In this document: positions 1 to 5,865 of the stretch, piece by piece | Layout of the letters: every line of letters starts with the position of its first letter | How positions within the stretch are numbered: position 1 is the stretch's first letter | NCBI GenBank assembly: GCA_029256665.1 | Contig: JAQSXN010000053.1 | Location: 1 to 11,869 of the forward strand | Reading direction: 5' to 3' | Source: Paenibacillus sp. | GTDB lineage: Bacteria > Bacillota > Bacilli > Paenibacillales > Paenibacillaceae | DNA length: 11,869 nucleotides | Program-made: the position numbers and the translations under genes | The notes under the pieces: generated by a model | Seen by the model: only the letters and a program-made list of their open reading frames with translations | What the model was told of the DNA's origin: nothing | The model's database searches: none

Positions 1-542
1 GGCCGGGCTTTCATTCCCCCCGGCACCTTGGAGCCGAATCGGGCCAGGTACGCCTTAAGCTGCCCAGGCGTCGCCCGATAGGCGAACAAATCGCCCGCAG
101 CCGTCCCTTGCACGCTCGTCCGCTCCGCAAACTTTCCGAACAACCGGGCCAAATAAGCATCCGGCGACGACCAGAAGACTAGTTCGGTCACCTCACCGGC
201 TTCTTCTTCCAAATAATCCGACAGAAACTGCAGGCCGTGCAAAAACGCCACTGTCCCTCTGAGCGCCTCTACCAGATAGGCGACCTGCACTTGCAGCACA
301 TCATGATTCTCGTAATTGCTTTCCCCCGTGCCCCGTATGTAACTAAACGCCCCTACCGCTTCGCCGTCGTCGTCCAAGCAGAGAATGACGGCCGATTTCT
401 CCATAAGCAAAGGACTTGCAATAAAGTTGAATGAGATCGGGAACGGATAAGGCATATTCAGACTCTCGTAATGCTCTAGCAAAAAGTCCATATATTTTCT
501 CTGGTACATCGCGCTCGCGCATACGGCAAAAGATGGAGTCAT
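1..542 (-). CDS. Partial GNAT-like acetyltransferase (C-terminus beyond the left edge)
   Basis: An open frame starts at ATG 542-540 and runs off the left edge after 180 codons with no stop. A GAGGGG stretch lies 11 bases before the start, a weak but usable ribosome site. The protein begins MTPSFAVCASAMYQRKYMDF. Around residues 52-70 a beta-strand pair (AVILCLDDDGEAVGAFSYI) is followed near 84-105 by VLQVQVAYLVEALRGT and a helix (FLHGLQFL). This order resembles the central strands and acetyl-CoA pyrophosphate loop of GNAT folds, though the canonical Q/RxxGxG/A is not cleanly present. GNAT enzymes move an acetyl group from acetyl-CoA to an amine; no substrate can be inferred. The assignment rests on fold pattern only and could be wrong, but the frame itself looks coding. 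Confidence 0.6.
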   Translation of the reverse strand, partial: MTPSFAVCASAMYQRKYMDFLLEHYESLNMPYPFPISFNFIASPLLMEKSAVILCLDDDGEAVGAFSYIRGTGESNYENHDVLQVQVAYLVEALRGTVAFLHGLQFLSDYLEEEAGEVTELVFWSSPDAYLARLFGKFAERTSVQGTAAGDLFAYRATPGQLKAYLARFGSKVPGGMKAR

Positions 543-643
543 AGTTCGTTAGGCCCCTCGCGCTTTTTCTTATATTGTAATACGTCCGGGACCGTATGCC
601 TATTTATTTTAGTTAATTTTTTCATAAAAAAATGACATGTTTC

Positions 644-690
644 CGTCAAAGAAGCCGGCAGCCGCAGATGCGGTTACCAGCTTCTTGACG
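644..690. repeat. Large nested inverted repeat upstream of the DUF1992 gene
   Basis: Bases 644-655 pair with 680-690 over 11 base pairs with a single bulged A at 650. Inside the loop, CCGCA (662-666) pairs with TGCGG (669-673), so the whole forms a nested hairpin or cruciform. On the minus strand it is followed after about ten bases by a T run (positions 634-628), so it could terminate leftward transcription. On the plus strand its right arm contains the TTGACG of the proposed promoter. Whether it is a terminator, an operator or both cannot be decided from sequence. Confidence 0.6.
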
Positions 691-711
691 TCGATGGGTA
701 TGTGATACAAT
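685..711 (+). promoter_or_regulatory. Candidate promoter with extended -10 for the DUF1992 gene
   Basis: TTGACG (685-690) and TACAAT (706-711) are separated by 15 bases, shorter than usual. The -10 is preceded by TG at 703-704, the extended -10 pattern that tolerates a poor -35. Transcription would begin near 718, almost at the AAGGAG ribosome site (718-723), giving a leader of about 15 bases. Confidence 0.4.
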
Positions 712-732
712 GGGGCCAAGGAGTTGATGAAC

Positions 733-1113
733 ATGGATATTTTCCGCATTATAGCGGAGGAGAAGATCAAGGAAGCCATTCGCAACGGCGAATTCGACGA
801 TCTGCCCGGCGCGGGCAAGCCGCTGCCACCCGACGATATGGATGGCGTACCCGAGGAGCTGCGAGTCAGCTACCGGTTGCTCAAGAATGCGGGGGTCATC
901 CCCGAGGAAATGCAGCTCCGCAAAGAAATGACGACGCTCGGCGACCTCATCTCCGCGTGCGCTAGCGGCTCGGAGCGAGAGAAGCTGCAGCGGGAATTGT
1001 CAATCAAGAAGCTGCGCTACCAATCGATAATGTCCGAGCGAGGCTGGCAGTCGACCGGCGCTTTCGCGGAGTACGAAGATAAATTGCAGCAGAAGTTAGC
1101 GGAGAAAGAATAA
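733..1113 (+). CDS. DUF1992 / DnaJ-C28-like domain protein
   Basis: A 126-residue soluble protein starting MDIFRIIAEEKIKEAIRNGE. The segment IAEEKIKEAIRNGEFDDLPGAG-KPL (about residues 7-31), then VPEELRVSYRLLKNAGVIPEE (about 39-59), is the hallmark of the DUF1992 family, the conserved domain also found in DNAJC28. The C-terminal half is charged and helical. The molecular role of the family is not established. I chose ATG 733 because AAGGAG (718-723) lies nine bases upstream. An in-frame TTG at 724 and ATG at 727 sit too close to that site. The gene converges on the GNAT gene at 1124, with ten bases between the two stops. Confidence 0.85.
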   Translation: MDIFRIIAEEKIKEAIRNGEFDDLPGAGKPLPPDDMDGVPEELRVSYRLLKNAGVIPEEMQLRKEMTTLGDLISACASGSEREKLQRELSIKKLRYQSIMSERGWQSTGAFAEYEDKLQQKLAEKE

Positions 1114-1123
1114 CGCCTCGGCG

Positions 1124-1900
1124 TCAGGCCTTTGACTGCTCCGGCACTTCCACGTACAGCAGCCTGGACTTCGTTACCATGCCCGCGCGTTCCAGGGTTC
1201 GTTTGGAGGCTTCGTTGTAATACCAGCAGCCGCTAACGGGAGTTATGCCTCGCTCCCGGCACCATTGCCGCAGCCGAACGATGATCGCCTTGCCGATGCC
1301 TTGATTCCGGAACGGCTCGCCTACGAACATGCCGATGCTGCCGGTACTTTCGATGAGATGCGAATGCTCAACCAATCCGATGCCCAGCAACTCGTCATCC
1401 CTGCGATACACAAACAACTCTCTCTCCTCCATTCGGCGTTCGTAATCAGGCAGGAAGTCGCCGCATACTTCGGTAATCCCCGGCAGATCGGCCTCCGTCG
1501 CCGGACGAAATGAATCGCCTTCTCCGGCTGGCAGCAGCATCTCTCCCTCTTGAAAGAAATAAGCCTGTTTCTTGATGGCCAAATCATGATCCATAATCAT
1601 GCTGACGAGCAGCTCGTCACCCGTGGGTACGAACAAGCTTTTGACCGAATGCCGCTCCAGCGCCTGAAGAAACAACGTTTGCGCATGCCGCTGATAAGAA
1701 CGGCGCACATAAAACTGCGTCAGCCTTTCCCCGCCGTGAATCGCCCAGTAGCCAACATCTTCCGCGCCGTCCTGAATTAGAAAAAAGGCGGAATTCCGTA
1801 TATGTTCTTCCAGAAACGAATCGTACGGCGACGACAAACTCGCCACTTGCTCCGCGATGAGATGACGCGCATCCTCCATCGCGCACGATTTAACGATCAT
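1124..1900 (-). CDS. Two-domain GNAT-family N-acetyltransferase
   Basis: A 258-residue protein with ATG at 1900-1898 and GGAGG (1913-1909) eight bases upstream. The N-terminal half (about 1-122) looks like a degenerate GNAT-like domain. The C-terminal half (from about 130, FRPATEADLPGITEVC) is a canonical GNAT domain with the acetyl-CoA loop RNQGIGKAI at 198-206 and a final NEASKRTLERAGM motif at 229-241. Such tandem proteins acetylate small amines or protein N-termini; the substrate is unknown. The start lies 30 bases after the ogt stop, so the two are probably cotranscribed downstream of tetR. Function beyond acetyltransferase is not inferable. Confidence 0.88.
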   Translation of the reverse strand: MIVKSCAMEDARHLIAEQVASLSSPYDSFLEEHIRNSAFFLIQDGAEDVGYWAIHGGERLTQFYVRRSYQRHAQTLFLQALERHSVKSLFVPTGDELLVSMIMDHDLAIKKQAYFFQEGEMLLPAGEGDSFRPATEADLPGITEVCGDFLPDYERRMEERELFVYRRDDELLGIGLVEHSHLIESTGSIGMFVGEPFRNQGIGKAIIVRLRQWCRERGITPVSGCWYYNEASKRTLERAGMVTKSRLLYVEVPEQSKA

Positions 1901-1930
1901 AACGCCCGCCTCCGCTCAAGTTCTCCGTCA

Positions 1931-2494
1931 TTAGAATAGATAGTGCTCATGTCCTTTTGAAGCAAACGAATCTACGCCTTCCAGCCGAAGCAGCGTCTCC
2001 TTGATGGCGAGTCCGCCCCGGAAGCCCGTCAGCGTGTTGTTCTTGCCGATGACGCGATGGCAAGGAACGACGATCGGAACGGGGTTCGCCCCATTGGCCG
2101 CGCCGACGGCGCGAACCGCCTTTTCCCTCCCGATCTCGCGAGCGATATCCGAGTAGCTGCGCACTTCGCCATACGGGATGCGTACGAGGGCCCGCCACAC
2201 CTCATTTTGAAATTCGGTGCCGCGATAATCGACGGGAACCGTAAACGTTGTCCGTTCGCCGTCCAGATATTGTTTGAGCTGATCGCCGTATTCGCGCAAT
2301 CGTTCGGCGCTCTGAATCCATTCGGCGTCAGGAATTCGCTTCCCTACCGCGTTCTGCAAATAGTCGAACGATTCGTGCGGAAAGGTAATGTGGCATAAGC
2401 CCCGCTCAGTGGCCGCCAGATAGATGGGCTGCGAGCCGAAAGCCGAATGGGCAAATACATCCCAGTACACTTGCGTGCGTTGATCCGATTTCAT
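1931..2494 (-). CDS. ogt: Methylated-DNA--protein-cysteine methyltransferase
   Basis: A 187-residue suicide DNA-repair protein that transfers the methyl group from O6-methylguanine to its own cysteine. The acceptor motif PCHRVIG is at 144-150 with Cys145. The preceding FQNEVWRALVRIPYGEVRSYSDIA (about 95-118) and AVGAANGANP are the helix-turn-helix DNA-binding part; AVGAANGANP is usually AVGxANxxNP. An N-terminal domain of about 90 residues gives the usual Ogt/AdaB length. ATG 2494 is preceded by AAAGGAGAG with about eight bases of spacing. The gene lies 48 bases after tetR and 30 bases before the GNAT gene, same strand. No strong promoter of its own is visible, so it probably shares the tetR transcript. 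Confidence 0.93.
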   Translation of the reverse strand: MKSDQRTQVYWDVFAHSAFGSQPIYLAATERGLCHITFPHESFDYLQNAVGKRIPDAEWIQSAERLREYGDQLKQYLDGERTTFTVPVDYRGTEFQNEVWRALVRIPYGEVRSYSDIAREIGREKAVRAVGAANGANPVPIVVPCHRVIGKNNTLTGFRGGLAIKETLLRLEGVDSFASKGHEHYLF

Positions 2495-2542
2495 GCCGGT
2501 TCTCTCCTTTGCGACGTCATTTTATTCTAAACCCTGTCTCGT

Positions 2543-3121
2543 TTAACGCCCGATTAGCCCATATAAAATCAGCTTGTACAGCTCCGCCGTCCGCGATTGA
2601 TACGCCTCCGCCGTCTCCCAGCCGGCCTGAACGCCTGCCGCGGCATTAAGAAAGTCCAGAATCGTCGACGTGGAAACGGATGCGTCAATTGCCCCCTCCT
2701 CCTTGCCGCACTCGATAAACGCTTCCAGCAGATCCCTCCGAATCTCGCCTACGCTCTCCCGGTAGAGCTCCAGCAGCACCTGATCATGAAGCGCCTCCCG
2801 CGAAAAATTCTGCTCCAACAGCCGATGAGGCTGCTCGCCGCACAAGGCGACCACGCGCATCAGCTTGTCCTTAAAGCCGGCATCCTCCCGAAGCACCTCA
2901 TGTACCGTCTCCGTCGTCTCCCGCATCAGAATGCGCGCGCATTCCTTAACCAGCCCTTCTTTGCTGCCAAAATAATTATAGATGGATACCGAGGATACGC
3001 CGGATCGGGCCGCGATCTCATTGATGCTGACTCCCGTATATCCCTTCTCCCGGAACAGCTCCATTGCCGCGGCTACGATGGCATCCTTCTTCAGCTTTGT
3101 TCTGATTTCGTACTTATTCAT
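2543..3121 (-). CDS. TetR/AcrR-family transcriptional regulator
   Basis: A 192-residue repressor-type protein. Residues 12-58 form the TetR DNA-binding domain: AIVAAAMELFREKGYTGVSI, then IAARSGVSSVSIYNYFGSKEGL, with recognition helix near 42-51 and the family signature YNYFGSKEGL. The rest is helical, as in ligand-binding domains of this family; the ligand is unknown. I chose ATG 3121 because AGAGGG precedes it by about five bases. An upstream in-frame TTG at 3136 has no ribosome site and would place that AGAGGG inside the gene. It is divergent from the reductase-like gene at 3289, with two matching inverted repeats between them. It heads a minus-strand series with ogt and GNAT. Autorepression together with control of the divergent gene is the likely arrangement (inference). 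Confidence 0.92.
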   Translation of the reverse strand: MNKYEIRTKLKKDAIVAAAMELFREKGYTGVSINEIAARSGVSSVSIYNYFGSKEGLVKECARILMRETTETVHEVLREDAGFKDKLMRVVALCGEQPHRLLEQNFSREALHDQVLLELYRESVGEIRRDLLEAFIECGKEEGAIDASVSTSTILDFLNAAAGVQAGWETAEAYQSRTAELYKLILYGLIGR

Positions 3122-3177
3122 AACATCCCTCTGCAAGGCGAATTTGGTTTACTGCTATTATTCCACAAAATCGTTTA

Positions 3178-3207
3178 TTTTTAAATATTATAGCCGCCAT
3201 TTAAAAA
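3178..3207. promoter_or_regulatory. Operator-like inverted repeat, site 1 (tetR side)
   Basis: TTTTTAAAT (3178-3186) and its exact reverse complement ATTTAAAAA (3199-3207) are separated by 12 bases. The tetR -10 lies in the spacer. Arms and spacer length match site 2 at 3241-3274, so both are probably bound by the same dimer, most simply the neighbouring TetR protein (inference). Confidence 0.65.
3187..3192 (-). promoter_or_regulatory. Consensus -10 box of the tetR promoter
   Basis: On the minus strand these bases read TATAAT, a perfect -10, about 66 bases before the tetR ATG. No good -35 is visible 16-18 bases further upstream, so the promoter may be weak or activator-assisted. It lies wholly within the 12-base spacer of operator-like site 1. 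Confidence 0.5.
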
Positions 3208-3210
3208 CAT

Positions 3211-3240
3211 TTGACAGAAGCGCGTCCTCGAAGCTATATT
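3211..3240 (+). promoter_or_regulatory. Sigma-A-type promoter of the reductase-like gene
   Basis: TTGACA (3211-3216, perfect -35) and TATATT (3235-3240) are 18 bases apart, followed by AAGGAGG and ATG 3289. The promoter is bracketed by the two inverted repeats: site 1 ends three bases before the -35, and site 2 begins directly after the -10. Confidence 0.8.
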
Positions 3241-3274
3241 AGTTTTTAAATACCGTAAGTTTAATTTAAAAACT
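3241..3274. promoter_or_regulatory. Operator-like inverted repeat, site 2 (reductase side)
   Basis: AGTTTTTAAAT (3241-3251) and its perfect reverse complement ATTTAAAAACT (3264-3274) are separated by 12 bases. The site begins directly after the -10 and covers the expected transcription start, the classic place for a repressor. Centre-to-centre distance to site 1 is 65 bases, close to six helical turns. Confidence 0.75.
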
Positions 3275-3288
3275 TCAAGGAGGACAAC

Positions 3289-4239
3289 ATGAATATACTA
3301 ATGATCGGCCGAGGAGTCATCGCCGCGCAATACGGATGGGCCTTCGAGAAGGCGGGACACGATGTGGAATTTTACGTTAGGCCGGGCAGGATGGCGGAAT
3401 ACGGTCCGTCGATCGATCTCGATATATTGGACGGCCGAAAGCGGTTGAAGGGCACGCCGGTGAAGGAGAAATGGTTCATCAAGATGAGGGAGGAAATCAG
3501 GCCCGGACACGGCTACGACCTCATCATCGTTAGCGTGAACCACGACCAATTCCATGAGGTTGCCGCCCTGATCGGGCCGCTTGCGGGGAACGCCACGATC
3601 TTGGCGTTTAACAACGCGTGGGAGGATCTCCCGGCATTTGCCGAGAAACTCCCAGCTGAACAAGTCATATGGGGATTCCCCGGCGGCGGCGGCGGTTATC
3701 GCAACAAAACCGCCTTGGAAGGCGGTTTTATGAAATCCGTATTTCTGGAGCATGAGCTAAGCGCCGCAAGCAGCGCACGACATAGAGAGGTTGTCGCCTT
3801 GTTCCGCGGCGCGGGCTTCTCGCTTTCCTTCCAGAAGGATATGACCGTCTGGTATTGGGTACATTTTATACTCAATGCCGGGATGGCCGCGGGGGCGCTG
3901 AAACATGGAAGCTACCGCAATTTGTACAGCTCCCCCCGCTACGTGAAAGAGGCCATCCTTCTGATGCGCGACATGCTGCCGCTCGTAGCGGCAAAAGGAC
4001 GCAGGGTCGATTCGCTTACGCGTATCGCGCTCGGGCTGCCTGCCGGCTTGACCGCGTTTGCGGCTTACAAAGTATTAAGCGGCAGCTCCGTCGCGGCGGC
4101 GATCATGGAGCGTATGGAGAGCACGGCTTATATTCCGAAGGAATCGTTCGCTCAATTCCCCAAGGAAGTTCTGGCGGAAGCCCGAAAGCTCGGAGTCGCC
4201 CTTCCGCGACTAGAGGCATTTGAATCGTATTGGAGCTGA
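3289..4239 (+). CDS. Ketopantoate reductase (PanE/ApbA)-like oxidoreductase, active site altered
   Basis: A 316-residue Rossmann-fold protein with AAGGAGG six bases before ATG. The N-terminal strand-loop MNILMIGRGVIAAQYGWAF binds the nucleotide; the loop reads GRGVIA rather than a strict GxGxxG. FNNAW at 107-111 sits where PanE has its QN-type motif. The C-terminal helical domain begins about 187. There, aligned by the conserved Asn196 (HFILNAGMAAGAL), the PanE catalytic Lys is His192 and the second Asn is Ala200. That argues against true ketopantoate reductase and for a relative acting on another 2-oxo acid or hydroxy substrate. It is divergent from, and probably repressed by, the TetR protein. 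Substrate unknown. Confidence 0.82.
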   Translation: MNILMIGRGVIAAQYGWAFEKAGHDVEFYVRPGRMAEYGPSIDLDILDGRKRLKGTPVKEKWFIKMREEIRPGHGYDLIIVSVNHDQFHEVAALIGPLAGNATILAFNNAWEDLPAFAEKLPAEQVIWGFPGGGGGYRNKTALEGGFMKSVFLEHELSAASSARHREVVALFRGAGFSLSFQKDMTVWYWVHFILNAGMAAGALKHGSYRNLYSSPRYVKEAILLMRDMLPLVAAKGRRVDSLTRIALGLPAGLTAFAAYKVLSGSSVAAAIMERMESTAYIPKESFAQFPKEVLAEARKLGVALPRLEAFESYWS

Positions 4240-4242
4240 TTT

Positions 4243-4292
4243 CGAGTGCCGGCGCTTTGCCGCTGACCAGCGAGCGGGGCCGCGAGTGCCGG
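4243..4292. repeat. 10-bp direct repeat in the convergent intergenic gap
   Basis: CGAGTGCCGG occurs at 4243-4252 and again at 4283-4292, exactly 40 bases apart, between the convergent stops at 4239 and 4294. The gap is GC-rich without a T run, so no standard intrinsic terminator is evident for either gene. It may be chance or a small duplication. Confidence 0.45.
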
Positions 4293-4293
4293 G

Positions 4294-4929
4294 TTAAGCC
4301 ATTCGTCGCCTGGTTTCTTGCAGAGTCGAGCTCTTCAGCTGTTCAATTTCGCTCATCGATTCGGAGAGCCGGACCGCATAAACGCTGCGCTGCTCCTCAT
4401 CCTTCAAGGAAGCAAGATTGATCTCCACCGTCAGAAGCGCCGACTGTGCCGCAGCCTCGAACAGAATCGCGCCGATGCCGAGATCGGAGATGACCTGCTT
4501 ATTAGCGATTCCGACCATGCCATGCGCGCATCTCAGCCCTTTCCTGCACGCCTCGATCAGCCGGAGCGGCGCTTCAATGGCTTGAACCGTCGCCTCGCGG
4601 ATCGCTTGCCGCCTGCGGTCGATGGCTCCATCCGTATCCCGGGGAAGCTTAAGCGCCTGCATGTACTGCTCGAATGTCTCCATATCCTCATGGAATAACG
4701 TCTCGCATTGCGCCGTCAAATCCGTCAGCTCGTCGAGGACGGCCGCCATCTCCGCTTGTATATGGGCGAACTTCTCGCCTTGCGACAGGTTGGCGACCAT
4801 GGACGCCATTGACGGCCCCAGGGCTGCGGCTAGGGCGGCTACGCTCCCGCCGCCCGGCGTCGGACTCGCGCTTCCCGCCTTCTGCAGCATGTGTCTGATG
4901 GAACCATCCCACGTTATCGCTTCCGTCAT
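4294..4929 (-). CDS. Cyclodeaminase/cyclohydrolase-family protein (FchA / FTCD_C-like)
   Basis: A 211-residue all-helical protein of the formiminotransferase-cyclodeaminase C-terminal family. Members act as formimino-THF cyclodeaminase or as methenyl-THF cyclohydrolase (FchA). Family marks are SPTPGGGSVAALAAALG at 22-38, a central ETLFHEDMETFEQYMQALKLP, and NKQVISDLGIGAILFEAA with ALLTVEINL at 143-172. ATG 4929-4927 overlaps the folD stop in an ATGA and is preceded by GGGGAGG. Translation is therefore probably coupled to folD. With no histidine-degradation gene nearby and folD directly upstream, a methenyl-THF cyclohydrolase role is more likely than cyclodeaminase (inference). The open frame extends upstream to 5355, but that extension only mirrors folD. 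Confidence 0.87.
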   Translation of the reverse strand: MTEAITWDGSIRHMLQKAGSASPTPGGGSVAALAAALGPSMASMVANLSQGEKFAHIQAEMAAVLDELTDLTAQCETLFHEDMETFEQYMQALKLPRDTDGAIDRRRQAIREATVQAIEAPLRLIEACRKGLRCAHGMVGIANKQVISDLGIGAILFEAAAQSALLTVEINLASLKDEEQRSVYAVRLSESMSEIEQLKSSTLQETRRRMA

Positions 4930-5783
4930 GGCGTTACCTCCCCGTGTTGCAAGGCTACGGCCTTCAGAACGTTTTCGAACAGAATCGCGGTCGTTAACGT
5001 CCCGACGCCTCCCGGAACGGGCGATACGGCCGCGGCATGATCGCACGCCTCCAGCGCAACGTCGCCGATGATGCGGCCTCCCTCTATTTCGTTGATGCCC
5101 GCATCGATAATGGCAAGCCCCTGGCGGACCATCTCTCCCGTGATCATGCCCGCGCGGCCGACGGCTACGACGGCGATATCGGCATGGGCCAGATGCGAGG
5201 CGATATCCGGGGTGCGCGAATGGCAGACCGTGACGGTGGCATGTTCTCTCTGGAGCATCTGGAACAGCGGCAAGCCTACCGTCTGCCCTCTTCCCACCAG
5301 CGTTACGTTTTTCCCTTCCAGCGTATAACCGTAGTGCTTCAACAGCCGAATGCACGCTTGCGGAGTGGCGGGATACAAGCCCGCTTGCCCCGTTAGGTTG
5401 GCCAGCTTGTTGGCGGGCGTTACCCCGTCGATATCTTTGACCGGTCGGATGAGGCTCTCCAGCCGCTCCGGCTTGATGCCGCTTGGCAATGGCAGCTCCA
5501 GCATGATGCCGTGCACGGCGGGATCTTCATTAAGCCGTTCAATGCGCTCCGCTATCTCCGCTTCCGAGACAGAAGCCGGGAAGGCATGCAGCTCGAACTC
5601 CACCCCCAGCTTCTCCGCGAGCTTTTGCTTGGCCTTCGCATAATAGGCCGATGCCGGGTCGCCTTCCGCCCAGAGAACGGCCAAGCGCGGCTCGATCCCC
5701 CGCCGCTTCCACGTCTCCGCGTCCAACCGGATTTTTGCGTAAACCTGCTCCGCCGCTTCCTTCGCCGCCAATCGTTTTGCCAT
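4926..5783 (-). CDS. folD: FolD, methylene-THF dehydrogenase/cyclohydrolase, with a Gln-to-Glu change in the active site
   Basis: A 285-residue protein of normal FolD length. FolD oxidises 5,10-methylene-THF with NAD(P) and hydrolyses methenyl-THF to 10-formyl-THF. Visible marks are GDPASAYYAKAK (41-52, with Tyr48 and Lys52 matching catalytic Tyr50/Lys54 of the E. coli enzyme), KDIDGVTP (116-123), TLVGRGQTVGLP (161-172) and PVPGGVGTLTTAIL (256-269). HGIMLELPLP (91-100) carries Glu96 where the family has Gln (VQLPLP). PATP replaces the usual PCTP and DGVTP the usual DGFHP, so this is a divergent FolD. ATG 5783 is preceded by GGAGGG. A ZTP-type riboswitch and terminator lie directly upstream. 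The stop overlaps the next gene's start in ATGA. Confidence 0.93.
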   Translation of the reverse strand: MAKRLAAKEAAEQVYAKIRLDAETWKRRGIEPRLAVLWAEGDPASAYYAKAKQKLAEKLGVEFELHAFPASVSEAEIAERIERLNEDPAVHGIMLELPLPSGIKPERLESLIRPVKDIDGVTPANKLANLTGQAGLYPATPQACIRLLKHYGYTLEGKNVTLVGRGQTVGLPLFQMLQREHATVTVCHSRTPDIASHLAHADIAVVAVGRAGMITGEMVRQGLAIIDAGINEIEGGRIIGDVALEACDHAAAVSPVPGGVGTLTTAILFENVLKAVALQHGEVTP

Positions 5784-5814
5784 TTTAATCCCTCCGCAAC
5801 ATGGTTTAATAACG

Positions 5815-5865
5815 AAAAAAAAGCATTCGCGAAGGCTCGTCAAACATAAGCCGACACAAATACTT
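5815..5865 (-). terminator. Riboswitch-linked intrinsic terminator before folD
   Basis: In the minus-strand RNA, AAGUAUUUGUG (5865-5855) pairs with CGCGAAUGCUU (5831-5821) over 11 pairs including three G-U wobbles. An inner GGCU/AGCC pair (5852-5849 with 5837-5834) extends the stem, and a U run (5822-5815) follows. The 5' arm starts two bases after the conserved CGCCUGGG of the aptamer. The hairpin is therefore well placed as the expression platform: terminator by default, antiterminated when ligand holds the aptamer. Confidence 0.72.

Noticed and set aside
724..732. TTG 724 or ATG 727 as the DUF1992 start
   Set aside because: Both lie zero to three bases from the AAGGAG, too close for initiation; ATG 733 is nine bases away.
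3122..3136. TTG 3136 as the tetR start
   Set aside because: It has no ribosome site, and the AGAGGG that serves ATG 3121 would lie inside the gene.
2597..3184. Long plus-strand open frame over tetR
   Set aside because: It is the antisense shadow of a clear TetR gene and has no family pattern or ribosome site.
4930..5355. Upstream extension of the cyclohydrolase-family frame
   Set aside because: It is Arg/Gly/His-rich and antiparallel in frame to folD coding. The family-like start MTEAITWDG has its own GGAGG and ATGA overlap.
5822..5837. Short AGC..TTCGCGAA..GCT hairpin as a simple yjdM terminator
   Set aside because: Its stem is weak and mismatched. The longer pairing 5821-5831 with 5855-5865 explains the U tract better and links it to the riboswitch.
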